Positions 7,327 to 17,204 of a stretch of 64,000 nucleotides of DNA are shown in pieces. The stretch's first letter is position 1, and each line of letters opens with the position of its first letter. The notes under the pieces are model-generated. The model did not search any database. It worked only from the letters and a program-made list of their open reading frames with translations, and had not been told where the DNA came from. Position numbers and translations under genes: made by a program. Where the stretch lies: positions 35,769-99,768 of the forward strand of contig NZ_HG326652.1 of assembly GCF_000308295.2 (NCBI RefSeq), read 5' to 3'. Source of the DNA: Afipia birgiae 34632 (lineage in GTDB: Bacteria > Pseudomonadota > Alphaproteobacteria > Rhizobiales > Xanthobacteraceae).

Positions 7327-9353
7327 GCCACGCCGCGTCGGTGCTCACTCGTTTCGGTTCGAGACCGCGAAGCGAGTCGCGAATGCCGCGCGAGGCCATG
7401 TTCTGTTTTTTCCCAGTGGTAGGGCTCGGCGAGAAGTTGATAGAGCGCGCGCCACGCAGCGATGGATAAGCAGACCCAGTAGACCGGCGTAAGGATCAGG
7501 ACCCATGCCTCGCCAAGCAGATCCCGCTTTGCCAGTCCGATCAATCCGATTGCCACGGTGGTCAGGTAACCTGCCACAATCGCTGCCAAATAGAGCTCGA
7601 TGAATGGCTTGGCAAAGAATGATGCAACGCTGTCATCAAAGGCGCTCATTACGCTCCGCACCAGAAGTTCGCCAAGCAGAAACGGATGCGCGAGTGCCGT
7701 CAGGACATTCCCGCCGACAAGAATATTGAGTGTGAAGAAGCCGCCGGGTCCCGCATCTTGCCACAGCTGTCGCGGGTAACGCATATGCACGCTCCAGGTC
7801 TGCATCCAGCCCTTCATCCATCGGGAGCGCTGACGTAGCCATGCGCCGAAACTCGCAGGAGCTTCTTCATAAGTGGTCGATGGAAACATCACGCAGCGGT
7901 AGTTGAATCGTGCGAGCCGGAAGCCGAGGTCGGCATCTTCCGTAACGTTGTAAGGATCCCAGCCGCCGACCTCGCGAAGCACGCAGGTGCGGAAGTGATT
8001 GGACGATCCGCCGAGCGGCAGCGGCATCGCGAAGTTGGAAAAACCCTGCAGGAATACGTCGAATTGGCCGGCGTACTCGGCGGTGAACATGCGCGGTATC
8101 CAGCCATCCGCGGTGTTGTCGATACAGAGACTGGCCTGCGCGCAGACCACCTCCGGTCCGTGTGTCCGGAAGACGTCCAGCGCTTCGCGGAGCTGGCCGG
8201 GTTCGGGCTTGTCCTCCGCATCGAAAACCGTGATGAAGGTTCCGCGTGCAAAAGTGAGTGCGCAGTTGAGAGCCTTGGGCTTCGTCCGCGGTCCGACGTC
8301 CGGCGCGATGATGACCTGAACGTGCGGCATCGGCCCGAGCCGTGCGATCGCCGCCCGGGTTTGCAAGTCGTCGGTTTCGATGACGAGCTTGATGTCCAGT
8401 TTCTCGCGGGGATAGTCCAGCGCATTAATGTGCTGCATCAACGGCGCGACGGACGAGGCCTCGCGGTAGAGCGCTGCGACCACCGTATAGATGGGAAGCT
8501 GACTGTCGTGCAGCCGCGGCAGTGGAGGCCGTCGTCTTGGCGTTGAGAAACATCCCGCAAGCCGCAAACTCGTAAATAGCAGAAACCATATGGCGAGGAT
8601 CACGCTGCACAACTCGAGTAACAGCATGGGTGCCAGCGTCAGAAGTACAACGGGACCGACAAGCCGCAGGATATGGCGGAATAAATGAAACAGACGGCCA
8701 TGCGAAGCCGACGCTGGTGCCGCTGACAGATCGGGAAAACGGCTCGCTAGGCCTTCGGCGGCGGTGCCAGCCAGCACGTTGCCGGAATGATACTCGAGGA
8801 ATGCGTTGAAACGTGCGGTCGACGTGAGGCGGATGCGCGGAAGAAGCGACGGATATTGCGCGATCAGCCGGACGATGCGGCGGGCGCAGTACCCGTGCGG
8901 TGCCGACACATACACGGGTTCGTCCTGCTGCCGGATGGGCAGAATGCCATGCCGCGCGCACAGGTGAATGCCGTCGGCGGGCAGAAGACAATCGATGGGA
9001 CTGACGTCTTCAAGTGTTTCAATCCCGATTCCGATATATGTGGCGAGGTGATCGAGATAGGCGTCCTCGTCGATGATGCCCCGCTGGATCAGAACGCGAT
9101 CGGCACCAATGCCGATCTCCTCGCTTCGCTGCGCGGCCGCGGCGAGGAGCGCGGGAGCGAGAATGTGCCGCAGGCAATCGAGCTCCACGGCAGGCCCTGG
9201 TTCGCGATGTCCGGGCCGGTTGTCGTTCTGTGAGCGCGGGATGCCGAGAAAGCCGGCGAGGAAGGTTGTCAGGTTTCGGGCGGACGCCGTCAGGCGCGCA
9301 AAACCTTGCGGCGGTGTCCCGTCCAACTCGCTTGCCCGCCCAGCCACGGCCAT
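7317..9353 (-). CDS. GT2 glycosyltransferase with N-terminal GspE-N (T2SSE_N-like) domain
   Basis: This 678-residue inner-membrane enzyme has a processive-type GT-A domain. Residues about 60-180 resemble the GspE/MshE N-terminal domain (VLIQRGIIDEDAYLDHLA and later LPIRQQDEPVYVS). Two hydrophobic helices follow. The GT2 catalytic region has TVFDAEDKPEP (DxD site), EDADLGFRLA and QRSRWMKGW, the QxxRW motif of cellulose/hyaluronan-synthase-like enzymes, and the C-terminus has several further membrane helices. The start at 9353 is preferred over a longer frame because the divergent gene begins at 9436. The polysaccharide product is unknown. Confidence 0.85.
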   Translation of the reverse strand: MAVAGRASELDGTPPQGFARLTASARNLTTFLAGFLGIPRSQNDNRPGHREPGPAVELDCLRHILAPALLAAAAQRSEEIGIGADRVLIQRGIIDEDAYLDHLATYIGIGIETLEDVSPIDCLLPADGIHLCARHGILPIRQQDEPVYVSAPHGYCARRIVRLIAQYPSLLPRIRLTSTARFNAFLEYHSGNVLAGTAAEGLASRFPDLSAAPASASHGRLFHLFRHILRLVGPVVLLTLAPMLLLELCSVILAIWFLLFTSLRLAGCFSTPRRRPPLPRLHDSQLPIYTVVAALYREASSVAPLMQHINALDYPREKLDIKLVIETDDLQTRAAIARLGPMPHVQVIIAPDVGPRTKPKALNCALTFARGTFITVFDAEDKPEPGQLREALDVFRTHGPEVVCAQASLCIDNTADGWIPRMFTAEYAGQFDVFLQGFSNFAMPLPLGGSSNHFRTCVLREVGGWDPYNVTEDADLGFRLARFNYRCVMFPSTTYEEAPASFGAWLRQRSRWMKGWMQTWSVHMRYPRQLWQDAGPGGFFTLNILVGGNVLTALAHPFLLGELLVRSVMSAFDDSVASFFAKPFIELYLAAIVAGYLTTVAIGLIGLAKRDLLGEAWVLILTPVYWVCLSIAAWRALYQLLAEPYHWEKTEHGLARHSRLASRSRTETSEHRRGVAQR

Positions 9354-9435
9354 TCGACCGTTACCCCACGCCACAAACGCACTCGAATCGCTCCGTGGAT
9401 GGTCTATAAGACCCAACACGCGGAACCCCCAGCCA

Positions 9436-10392
9436 ATGCAACCACAGATAGTATCTGCCTTCAATATCCGATTGGGCCGTGCCGCCGGTGCAACCGCAAG
9501 GCTGGCCATCGTTTGGGCCGCGCTGTGCTTTGCTGCGGGGGTCCAGCCTGTGTTAGCCCAAGGCGCGCCGCCGTCCACACCGCCTCGGTCATCGCAGCCT
9601 CAAGTCACCATCCCTCAGCCTGCTGCGCCTCAGGCCGTGCCGGGCTTTTGGGACCCGCGGCGGCGTCCCGACCGGCCAGACCTTTCGCGCCTGACGGTCA
9701 TTCGTTTCCTGACTGAAACCGATTACCCGCCCTTCAATTTTACCGGTCCCGATGGCAATCCGGCCGGCTTCAATGTCGATCTGGCCCGGATGATCTGCGA
9801 AGAGATCAAGGTGGCTTGCACGATTCAGATGCGCCGGTTCGAGACGCTGGTGGATGCGATCAACGGCAACCGTGGTGATGCCATTATCGCGTCGCTGGCG
9901 GTCACGCCGCAGCTTCGCGCCAAGCTCGATTTCAGCGATCCTTACTATCGCTCGCCGGCACGCTTCGTGTCGCGGCGGGATGCGGTGATGGCGGAGGTTC
10001 GCCCGGAATATTTCGAAGGCAAAAAGGTAGGCGCCATCGCCGGCTCCTCGCATGAGGCTTATCTGAAGATGCTCTTCACCGACGCGCAGCTTGTCAGCTT
10101 CCCGAATGACGACGCGCTACGCCTTGCGCTGCGCCGGGGCGAGGTCGATTTCATTTTTGGAGACGCTATCGCGCTGGCGTTCTGGATCAACGGCACTGAT
10201 TCCGGCGATTGCTGTGCTTTCAGCGGAGGCCCGTTCATCGAGAGCCGGTATTTTGGCGAAGGGGTCAGCATCGGGGTGAAGCGCGGCAATGATGTGCTGC
10301 GTCAGGCGCTGAACTGGGCAATGTTCCGGCTCTGGGAAAAGGGCCGCTATACGGATTTGTGGCTGCGCTATTTCTCGGTCAGTCCGTTCTAG
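9436..10392 (+). CDS. Family 3 extracellular solute-binding protein (amino-acid type)
   Basis: A 318-residue periplasmic binding protein. A signal peptide (about residues 1-38, ending PVLA) and a Pro-rich linker precede the bilobal domain: RFLTETDYPPFNFTGPDGNPAGF begins lobe 1, then VDLARMICEEIKV, and later GDAIIASLAVTP and LDFSDPYY. These are standard SBP_bac_3 landmarks for polar amino acids. No permease or ATPase genes are adjacent, so it is an orphan receptor or works with a distant transporter. Start ATG at 9436. The 82-base gap to the divergent glycosyltransferase must hold both promoters. Confidence 0.88.
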   Translation: MQPQIVSAFNIRLGRAAGATARLAIVWAALCFAAGVQPVLAQGAPPSTPPRSSQPQVTIPQPAAPQAVPGFWDPRRRPDRPDLSRLTVIRFLTETDYPPFNFTGPDGNPAGFNVDLARMICEEIKVACTIQMRRFETLVDAINGNRGDAIIASLAVTPQLRAKLDFSDPYYRSPARFVSRRDAVMAEVRPEYFEGKKVGAIAGSSHEAYLKMLFTDAQLVSFPNDDALRLALRRGEVDFIFGDAIALAFWINGTDSGDCCAFSGGPFIESRYFGEGVSIGVKRGNDVLRQALNWAMFRLWEKGRYTDLWLRYFSVSPF

Positions 10393-10399
10393 ATTCCGG

Positions 10400-11059
10400 A
10401 TGCGGGAAATGACTCTGACGCGAACGGCGAAACTCAAGCGGACCGCCGCGGCGCTTCTCGCGCTGCTGGGCTGGGTGACACTCGTGCTGGGATATGTTCG
10501 CTTCATTGGAGCGACGGGCGATCAGGGACTGTCGCTCGCCGAGGCAACGGTGCGCTTCTTTTCGTTCTTTGTGATCCAGGCCAATATTCTCGCGGTGCTG
10601 GTACTGACGGCATTTGCAGTAAAGACCGGCCCCGAGGAATGGCTGGTGCATCCTTTCGTGCGTTCGGCGGTTGCTGCCTATATCGTGATGGTCGGGATCA
10701 TCTACGAGACGATGCTAAGCCCGATCGAGCCGCTGCAGAATGTTCAATCATTCACCAACATCGCGATGCACTACCTGATGCCGTTGGGCTATCTGGTGTT
10801 CTGGCTGACCTGTGTCCGCAAAGCGGGGCTGCGCTGGTACGATCCGTTGCTGTGGCTGATCTATCCGCTGTTCTACCTTGGATTGGTGCTGGTGCGCGGA
10901 AAGATGTCCGGCTTCTATCCCTATCCTTTTCTCGACGCGAAGACCTTGGGTTATGCAGGGGTTGCGGCTAATACAGCCGGATTGCTGGTCGTCTGCGCTG
11001 CGATCGGTATGTGTCTGGTGTTGATCGGATGGTGGCTATCACGCCGCCAGCCAGCTTAA
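10400..11059 (+). CDS. Pr6Pr family membrane protein
   Basis: A 219-residue integral membrane protein with about six hydrophobic helices. It matches the bacterial Pr6Pr/FAR-17a-like family: an early [20 protein letters not shown] segment, the [13 protein letters not shown] loop, a helix starting at the HYLMPLGYL histidine, and [13 protein letters not shown] near the end. The function of bacterial members is not established. It begins seven bases after the binding-protein gene, so the two are probably co-transcribed. An alternative start is ATG 10409. Confidence 0.75.
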   Translation: MREMTLTRTAKLKRTAAALLALLGWVTLVLGYVRFIGATGDQGLSLAEATVRFFSFFVIQANILAVLVLTAFAVKTGPEEWLVHPFVRSAVAAYIVMVGIIYETMLSPIEPLQNVQSFTNIAMHYLMPLGYLVFWLTCVRKAGLRWYDPLLWLIYPLFYLGLVLVRGKMSGFYPYPFLDAKTLGYAGVAANTAGLLVVCAAIGMCLVLIGWWLSRRQPA

Positions 11060-11085
11060 AATCTGTCCGTGCGCGGAGATCCTTG

Positions 11086-12726
11086 ATGTCGAATGAAATG
11101 CCTGCAACCGCGAGCGACCTTCGGGCGCTTGCCGAACAATCCAACGCCTGGCCGTTCGAACAGGCGAAGCAGATTGTCGCGCGGTTGAAGAAAAAGCCGA
11201 AGGACGAAGTGCTGTTTGAGACCGGCTATGGTCCGTCGGGGCTGCCTCATATCGGTACCTTCGGCGAGGTCGCGCGCACCACCATGGTGCGCCATGCTTT
11301 TCGCGTGCTGACCGAAGACAAGATCAAGACCAGACTGCTGGCGTTTTCCGATGACATGGACGGCCTGCGCAAGGTGCCGGACAATGTGCCGAACAAGGAG
11401 ATGCTGACGGAAGATCTCGGCAAGCCGCTGACCCAGGTCCGCGACCCCTTCGGCACCCATCCGAGTTTCGGCGAGCACAATAACGCACGGCTGCGCGCGT
11501 TTCTCGATACCTTCGGGTTCGATTACGAATTCGCCAGTTCGACGCAATATTACAAGTCGGGGCGCTTCGACGCGACGCTGCTGAAGATGCTGGAGAACAT
11601 CGACAAGGTGATGGCGATCATGCTGCCGTCGCTGCGCGAGGAGCGTGCCGCGAGTTATTCGCCGTTCCTGCCGATTTCACCGCGCACTGGCGTTGTGCTG
11701 CAGGTGCCGATCGTGGCGCATGACGCCAAGGCCGGCACGGTGTCCTACGACGATCCCGACACAAGGGAGCGCGTCACCGTTCCGGTCACCGGCGGGCATT
11801 GCAAGCTGCAATGGAAGCCAGACTGGGCGATGCGCTGGGTTGCGCTCGGCGTCGACTATGAAATGGCGGGCAAGGACCTGATCGATTCGGTCAAGCTGTC
11901 GGGAAAGATCTGCTCGGCGCTCGGCGGCACGCCGCCGGAAGGCTTCAACTACGAGCTGTTCCTCGACGACAAGGGCCAGAAGATTTCCAAGTCAAAGGGC
12001 AATGGTCTCACCATCGATGAATGGCTGCGTTACGCCTCGCCGGAATCGCTGTCGTTGTTCATGTACCGCGAGCCGAAGGCGGCGAAGCGGCTGTATTTCG
12101 ATGTCATCCCGCGCAACGTCGACGACTATCAGCAGTTCATCGACGGCTATCCGCGTCAGGATGGCAAGCAGCGCCTGAGCAATCCGGTCTGGCATATCCA
12201 TGCGGGCGATCCGCCGCTCGCCGACATGCCGGTGACGTTCCAGTTGCTGCTGACCCTGGTGTCGTCATCGAACGCGGAAAACGCTGAAACACTGTGGGGT
12301 TTCATTGGCCGCTATCGTCCGGGCGTGACGCCGAAGACGCATCCGAAGCTGGACGACATGGTTGGCTACGCGATCAACTACTATCGCGACTTCGTGGCGC
12401 CGACGAAGACCTTCCGCGAGCCGACCGAGAGCGAACGCGTGGCGCTGGCCGATCTGCGCAACGCGCTGGCGCAGCTGCCTGCCGATGCTTCCGCCGAAGA
12501 CATCCAAAACGTGGTCTATGAGATCGGCCGCCGCGAGCCGTTCCTAGATCACAAGAAGGCTGGCAAGGATGGCCGTCCAGGCGTGTCGCTGGACTGGTTC
12601 AATATGCTCTATCAGGTGCTGCTCGGTCAGGAGAAAGGTCCGCGCTTCGGATCGTTCGTGGCCGTTTACGGCGTCGCAAATTCGATTGCGATGATCGACA
12701 CGGCGCTGAAACGGGCGGCGGGTTAG
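11086..12726 (+). CDS. lysS: Lysine--tRNA ligase, class I
   Basis: A 546-residue class I lysyl-tRNA synthetase, the archaeal-type enzyme that alphaproteobacteria use instead of class II LysRS. The HIGH-type motif is HIGT at residues 55-58 within [13 protein letters not shown], and the KMSKS loop is KISKSK at residues 299-304. The C-terminal helical anticodon-binding part is complete. The start at 11086 follows GGAG at about 11076; a longer frame from 11011 overlaps the previous gene. It precedes the ybaK-like deacylase by 20 bases, so two translation-related genes share a unit. Confidence 0.95.
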   Translation: MSNEMPATASDLRALAEQSNAWPFEQAKQIVARLKKKPKDEVLFETGYGPSGLPHIGTFGEVARTTMVRHAFRVLTEDKIKTRLLAFSDDMDGLRKVPDNVPNKEMLTEDLGKPLTQVRDPFGTHPSFGEHNNARLRAFLDTFGFDYEFASSTQYYKSGRFDATLLKMLENIDKVMAIMLPSLREERAASYSPFLPISPRTGVVLQVPIVAHDAKAGTVSYDDPDTRERVTVPVTGGHCKLQWKPDWAMRWVALGVDYEMAGKDLIDSVKLSGKICSALGGTPPEGFNYELFLDDKGQKISKSKGNGLTIDEWLRYASPESLSLFMYREPKAAKRLYFDVIPRNVDDYQQFIDGYPRQDGKQRLSNPVWHIHAGDPPLADMPVTFQLLLTLVSSSNAENAETLWGFIGRYRPGVTPKTHPKLDDMVGYAINYYRDFVAPTKTFREPTESERVALADLRNALAQLPADASAEDIQNVVYEIGRREPFLDHKKAGKDGRPGVSLDWFNMLYQVLLGQEKGPRFGSFVAVYGVANSIAMIDTALKRAAG

Positions 12727-12746
12727 TCGCCGCTTCGGAGCAACGC

Positions 12747-13220
12747 ATGTCGAAGGTGACGCGCGCGACCAAGATGCTGGAACAGGTGGACGTCGCCTTC
12801 ACGGTTCATACTTACGATTACGACGGCGACGCAGACCGGATCGGACTGCAGGCCGCCGAGGCGCTCGGCGAAGTTCCGTCGCGCGTGCTCAAGTCGCTGA
12901 TGGCGCTGGTCGATGGCAAGCCGGTTTGTGTGATCGTTCCTTCGGATCGCGAAGTATCGATGAAAAAGCTTGCAGCGGCATTCGGCGGAAAGTCTGCGCA
13001 GATGATGAAGCCGGCCGATGCTGAGCGCCTGTCGGGATACAAGGTTGGCGGCATCAGTCCTTTCGGGCAAATGCGCGCACCTCGCGCGGCCATCGAGGAG
13101 CAGGCGATGGCGCACGATCTGGTGTTCATCAATGGCGGGCAGCGCGGATTGCAGGTGCGGCTCGCTCCGCGTGACGCAGCGAAGGTGTTGAGCGCGATCG
13201 TTGCGCCGCTGGTCGCCTGA
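12747..13220 (+). CDS. ybaK: Cys-tRNA(Pro)/aminoacyl-tRNA deacylase YbaK
   Basis: A 157-residue YbaK/EbsC-type trans-editing enzyme that hydrolyses mischarged aminoacyl-tRNA, classically Cys-tRNA(Pro). Family landmarks are FTVHTYDYD near the N-terminus, LGEVPSRVLKSLMA with the conserved Lys, and KVGGISPFGQMRAPRAAIEEQA. The core is complete and of normal length. It sits directly behind the lysyl-tRNA synthetase gene, so co-expression is likely. It converges with the S24 repressor gene, whose stop is 10 bases away. Confidence 0.92.
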   Translation: MSKVTRATKMLEQVDVAFTVHTYDYDGDADRIGLQAAEALGEVPSRVLKSLMALVDGKPVCVIVPSDREVSMKKLAAAFGGKSAQMMKPADAERLSGYKVGGISPFGQMRAPRAAIEEQAMAHDLVFINGGQRGLQVRLAPRDAAKVLSAIVAPLVA

Positions 13221-13230
13221 AGCGCTAACT

Positions 13231-13857
13231 TTACTGGCTTGCCCAGACGATCCGTGCGATCCACTCGACGTTCTTGGCATCGATGACGCGGTCTTTGTGC
13301 GCCGGATTGAGCGATTGCAGCTCGATGACTTTTGCGGTTCGGCGTTTCAGTTCCTTGACCGTAACCTCACCGTCCTTGGTTTTCACCACAACACGGTCGC
13401 CGCGCCGGATCGGTGAACCAGGCGAGACGATGATGACGTCGCCGTCGCGATAGGCTGGTTTCATCGAGTCGCCGGAAATTTCCAGCGCATAGGCATGTTC
13501 GTCGCTGACCGAGGGCAGTCCGACCTCGTCCCAGCCCTTGCCGACAGGAAAGCCGCCATCGTCGAAATATCCGCCGGTGCCGGCTTCGGCGAAACCGAGA
13601 AGCGGCACGGCCTGTACGGAGCGCGCGGTGTCCTCAATGAACTGCACGAAGGTGTCGACGGTGGTGCCGGTTGCGGCCAGCGCTTTCGCCACCGATTCGG
13701 TCGATGGCCAGCGTTCACGCCCGTCCGGCGTGATGCGCTTGGATTTGTTGAAAGTGGTGGGGTCGAGGCCTGCACGTTTGGCCAACGCGGACGCCGATAG
13801 ACCTGCACGTTCGGCGAGGCGATCGAGCGCATTCCAGATTTGATCGTGGGTCAACAT
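13231..13857 (-). CDS. S24-family LexA/CI-like repressor
   Basis: A 208-residue two-domain repressor. The N-terminal helix-turn-helix (LSASALAKRAGLDPTTFNK, residues 20-38) binds DNA. The C-terminal peptidase S24 domain has Ser131 in GDSMKP and Lys168 in VTVKEL as the catalytic dyad. Ala92-Gly93 in FAEAGTGG is a candidate self-cleavage site. The layout suggests a regulator inactivated by autoproteolysis or acting by dimerisation. No SOS-type targets or prophage genes are adjacent, so it looks like a chromosomal regulator of unknown regulon. Confidence 0.88.
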   Translation of the reverse strand: MLTHDQIWNALDRLAERAGLSASALAKRAGLDPTTFNKSKRITPDGRERWPSTESVAKALAATGTTVDTFVQFIEDTARSVQAVPLLGFAEAGTGGYFDDGGFPVGKGWDEVGLPSVSDEHAYALEISGDSMKPAYRDGDVIIVSPGSPIRRGDRVVVKTKDGEVTVKELKRRTAKVIELQSLNPAHKDRVIDAKNVEWIARIVWASQ

Positions 13858-14042
13858 GGGGAGGCCGGATGTCTGGCCCAGCCGACCGGACCGGGCAGTG
13901 AATTTTATCAGGAACTAGGAATTATTACCTCGAAACCGGCGTCTCCGCAATGCATAGCGATCAGCCGAACGCTGCCCTTGAAGTGGCCGAAGTGCGCCGA
14001 TACGGTCTGCAGGGCTTTCGGCTTAGCTTCGAAAAATCCCGA

Positions 14043-14420
14043 ATGAATTCAATAGCTAGCGAGAATCCGGCGACCGTGTCCACAATTTACAAAGTTTGTT
14101 CGGCTTCGGCCTGGCGCGAGGCCGAGCGGCAAGGAGCCTATCGCGGCAGCGCCGACGACCGGCGCGACGGGTTTATCCATTTTTCGACGGCGTCGCAGCT
14201 TGCAGGAACAGTTGCCAAGCATTTTGCCGGGCAAACAGGATTGTTTCTGATTGCTGTCGATACCGAGGTGCTGGGTGAGGCGTTGAGATGGGAGCCCTCG
14301 CGCGGTGGCGAGTTGTTTCCGCATCTCTACGGCGAACTCGACACCGGTGCGGTGATCGAAATTCGCGACCTGCGGGCCCGCTCCGACGGCTCGCACGATA
14401 TTCCGGAGTTGGCCTCGTGA
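14043..14420 (+). CDS. DUF952 family protein
   Basis: A 125-residue protein of the DUF952 family, whose members are often encoded near pyrD in alphaproteobacteria. Motifs seen are TIYKVCSASAWREAE, GFIHFSTASQL and ELFPHLYGEL. The biochemical role is unknown; the fold is thought to resemble ADP-ribosyl transferases or glutathione-related enzymes, which is only suggestive. Its TGA overlaps the GTG start of pyrD (GTGA), so translation is coupled. The start at 14043 gives the family-typical length; a longer frame opens at 13950. Confidence 0.88.
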   Translation: MNSIASENPATVSTIYKVCSASAWREAERQGAYRGSADDRRDGFIHFSTASQLAGTVAKHFAGQTGLFLIAVDTEVLGEALRWEPSRGGELFPHLYGELDTGAVIEIRDLRARSDGSHDIPELAS

Positions 14421-15511
14421 TCCGCGCCTTCGATTCTCTCACGTTGCCGCTGCTGCGCCGGCTCGACCCGGAGGATGCGCACCGGCTGGCGATGGGTGGG
14501 TTGCGGTTGTTGCCGCCGGGCAAGCCGCGCGCCGACGACTCGAAACTCGCAACGCGTGCCTTCGGTTTGAACTTCCCAAATCCCGTCGGCATGGCTGCGG
14601 GTTTCGACAAGAACGCCGAAGCGCCGGACGCGTTGCTCCGGCTGGGCTTCGGCTTTGTCGAGATCGGTTCGGTGACGCCGAAACCGCAGGACGGCAATCC
14701 GCGTCCTCGTTTGTTTCGGCTGGAGCAGGATTCCGGCGTCATCAACAGGATGGGCTTTAACAACGACGGCGCGGAAGCTGTGCTGCGCCGGCTTGCCACC
14801 CGCGCACGACACGGGGGCATCGTCGGCGTCAATGTCGGCGCCAACAAGGATTCGGCAGATCGCACGGCGGATTATGTCCGACTGATCGAACTGTTCGCGC
14901 CGGTGGCGAGTTATTTCACGGTCAACGTGTCGTCACCCAACACGCCGGGCCTGCGCAATCTGCAGCAGGCGGCGGCGCTTGATGATCTTCTGGCGCGGGT
15001 GGTCGATGCGCGCGAGCGCGTCCGCAAGAACGCGGGCGATTCACCGTTGCTGTTGAAAATCGCGCCTGACCTTACTCTGCAAGAGCTTGACGACGTTGTG
15101 CATATCGCGCGCTCACGCCGGGTCGACGGCATGATCGTCGCCAACACCACGTTGTCGCGGCCTGCAGCGCTGCGTGATCAGGCGAAGGCGAAAGAGCAGG
15201 GCGGATTGTCGGGACGGCCGCTCTTGAGACTATCCACGCGCATGGTGGCGGAAACGTATGTGCGCGCCGAGGGCGCATTCCCGCTGATCGGCGTCGGCGG
15301 CATCGATTCCGGAGGTGCCGCGCTGATGAAGATCCGTGCCGGGGCGACACTGATCCAGCTCTACTCGTCGCTGATCTACAAGGGCCTCGGGCTGGTCGAC
15401 GACATCAAGGCCGATCTTGTGTCGACGCTGCGGCGGACCAGCCGCGACAGTCTCTCCGAAATCGTCGGCGCGGATGCCGCGACGATTACTGCGGAACCCT
15501 GGCCGGACTAA
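14417..15511 (+). CDS. pyrD: Dihydroorotate dehydrogenase (quinone), class 2
   Basis: A 364-residue flavoenzyme that oxidises dihydroorotate to orotate with quinone in pyrimidine synthesis, on the inner membrane. The N-terminal helix (LTLPLLRRLDPEDAHRLA) is the class 2 membrane extension. AAGFDKNAE and MGFNNDG contact FMN, and NVSSPNTPGLR contains the class 2 catalytic Ser. The GTG at 14417 overlaps the preceding stop and gives a normal N-terminus; a longer frame starts inside DUF952. The 3' end overlaps the convergent MATE gene by 26 bases. Confidence 0.95.
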   Translation: MIRAFDSLTLPLLRRLDPEDAHRLAMGGLRLLPPGKPRADDSKLATRAFGLNFPNPVGMAAGFDKNAEAPDALLRLGFGFVEIGSVTPKPQDGNPRPRLFRLEQDSGVINRMGFNNDGAEAVLRRLATRARHGGIVGVNVGANKDSADRTADYVRLIELFAPVASYFTVNVSSPNTPGLRNLQQAAALDDLLARVVDARERVRKNAGDSPLLLKIAPDLTLQELDDVVHIARSRRVDGMIVANTTLSRPAALRDQAKAKEQGGLSGRPLLRLSTRMVAETYVRAEGAFPLIGVGGIDSGGAALMKIRAGATLIQLYSSLIYKGLGLVDDIKADLVSTLRRTSRDSLSEIVGADAATITAEPWPD

Positions 15512-16832
15512 GAGTGCTGTTGCCGAATGAAGCCCTGAACAGCGCCGGATAACGCAGCGCCTGCAGGCCACCGCGCGCGACATAATGGATGAGAAGCGCG
15601 GTCCAGAGGCCCGCATTGCCGAACGGCCGCAGAAGCGCCCACGCCGTGAGAAAGATCACCAGCGACAACAGCATAAGATTGCGCATGTCGCGCGCCCAGG
15701 TTGCGCCGATGAAAATGCCGTCATAGGCGAATGCGAAAAAGCCCACGATCGGCGCGAGAATGACAAAGACAAGATAGTCGTTTGCGACGTGCTGAATGTC
15801 GATATTCGGCGTCATCAGCGCGATCAGGCCCGATCCGAAGAACAAATAAGCGGTGGTCACGGCCAGTGCGAATACGGACCCCCACAGCATGACGAGCCTG
15901 GTTGCGGTCAGGAAGCCCTCGCGGTCGCGCTTGCCGTACGTCCGACCGCAAATCTGCTCGGCGGCATTCGCGATACCGTCGAGAAAGAACGCGCTGATCA
16001 GAAGGAAATTGTTGAGGACGGCGTTGGCCGCCAGCACGGTATCGCCGGCGCGAGCACCTTGCGATGTAAAAAAGAGAAATGCCGCGATGAGTGCGGCGGT
16101 GCGAATAAGAATGTCCCGGTTGACCGAGAACATATGCAGGAGCCGCTCGCGGTCGAACAGCCGGTCGGCGCTGATATCGAACACCCGGCCAAGCAGGCGC
16201 CACGCCAGCACCGCACCCACAACGAATCCGGTTGTTTCGGCGAGGACCGCGGCAATCGCCGCCCCTGCAATGCCCTGGTTCAACACAAGGACCAGCCACG
16301 CCGTCAACGCGATGTTGACGACATTGATCAGGATTTGCAGGGCGAGCGCGGTCTTCGCGCGCGCCTGACCGACGAACCAGCCGAGGAGAACATAGTTGCC
16401 GAGCGCCATTGGCGCAGACCACAGACGGATCGCGAAGTATGCGCGCGCTGCCGTCGTCACCGGCTCGCTGCCTCCCATCAATGACAGAATGACTGTGCCA
16501 AGAGGTTCGCTCACCGCGATCAGGAGCAGGCCGATTGCCGCCGCGACAGTAATGGCGCGAAACAGGGTTGCGCGGATCTCGGCATGATCTTGGGCACCCA
16601 GGGCCTGCGCGGTAAACGCGACGGTGCCCATGCGCAGGAAGCCGAACAGCCAGAAAAGGCAATCGAAAACGACGGACGCGATGGCAACCCCGCCGAGCAG
16701 CGCGGGTTCACCCAGTCTGCCGATACAGGCTGTAGCGACGACACCAAGCAGCGGTGTCGTCAAATTGGCCAGCATTGCCGGTCCGGCGATGCTGAAAACC
16801 TGTGCGGTTGTAACTTTCGCGGCGTCTCTCAA
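15486..16832 (-). CDS. MATE family efflux transporter
   Basis: A 448-residue inner-membrane exporter with about twelve helices in two homologous halves (first half from FSIAGPAMLANLTTPLLGVV, second half from RDILIRTAALIAAFLFF). MATE proteins export cationic drugs or metabolites in exchange for H+ or Na+. This one resembles the DinF-like branch. The start codon is TTG at 16832, immediately after the TGA of the upstream DUF6460 gene, so translation probably reinitiates there. The substrate is unknown. Confidence 0.9.
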   Translation of the reverse strand: MRDAAKVTTAQVFSIAGPAMLANLTTPLLGVVATACIGRLGEPALLGGVAIASVVFDCLFWLFGFLRMGTVAFTAQALGAQDHAEIRATLFRAITVAAAIGLLLIAVSEPLGTVILSLMGGSEPVTTAARAYFAIRLWSAPMALGNYVLLGWFVGQARAKTALALQILINVVNIALTAWLVLVLNQGIAGAAIAAVLAETTGFVVGAVLAWRLLGRVFDISADRLFDRERLLHMFSVNRDILIRTAALIAAFLFFTSQGARAGDTVLAANAVLNNFLLISAFFLDGIANAAEQICGRTYGKRDREGFLTATRLVMLWGSVFALAVTTAYLFFGSGLIALMTPNIDIQHVANDYLVFVILAPIVGFFAFAYDGIFIGATWARDMRNLMLLSLVIFLTAWALLRPFGNAGLWTALLIHYVARGGLQALRYPALFRASFGNSTLSPARVPQ

Positions 16833-17138
16833 TCAGCGCGGCCGCTGGGTGCTGAACAGCCGTGAAATCAGCCAAACCGGGATCACGATCACCGCGCCCA
16901 GCAGGAAATAACGCCACAGGCCGTTGATGGCATCGAAGCCGAGATTCCAGATCCAGTCGATCAGGCGGCGGATGCTGTAGACGATATTCCACGGATCGAA
17001 GCCGATCGCGGCGAGCACGACGCCGACCAGCAGGGACAGCAATACCAGCCGCACCAGCACCGCCAACGGCGAACCGCCGAGGAAGCGCGACAGAGTGTCG
17101 TCGTTCCTGGCTGGCAATTCCTTCACATCGTCCGGCAT
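16833..17138 (-). CDS. DUF6460 family small membrane protein
   Basis: A 101-residue protein with an acidic N-terminus and two hydrophobic segments (LAVLVRLVLLSLLVGVVLAAIGF and YFLLGAVIVIPVWLISRL). Between them is the conserved DPWNIVYSIRRLIDWIWNLG stretch typical of this alphaproteobacterial family. Function unknown. The ATG at 17138 gives the usual family start; a longer frame reaches 17177. The stop touches the TTG start of the MATE gene, indicating a two-gene operon. Confidence 0.8.
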   Translation of the reverse strand: MPDDVKELPARNDDTLSRFLGGSPLAVLVRLVLLSLLVGVVLAAIGFDPWNIVYSIRRLIDWIWNLGFDAINGLWRYFLLGAVIVIPVWLISRLFSTQRPR

Positions 17139-17204
17139 CGTCGTCTCCTGAGTGGGTGCGTCACCGCACACTAGCACGCCACATGGGGAACTGTCTCGGC
17201 GGCG

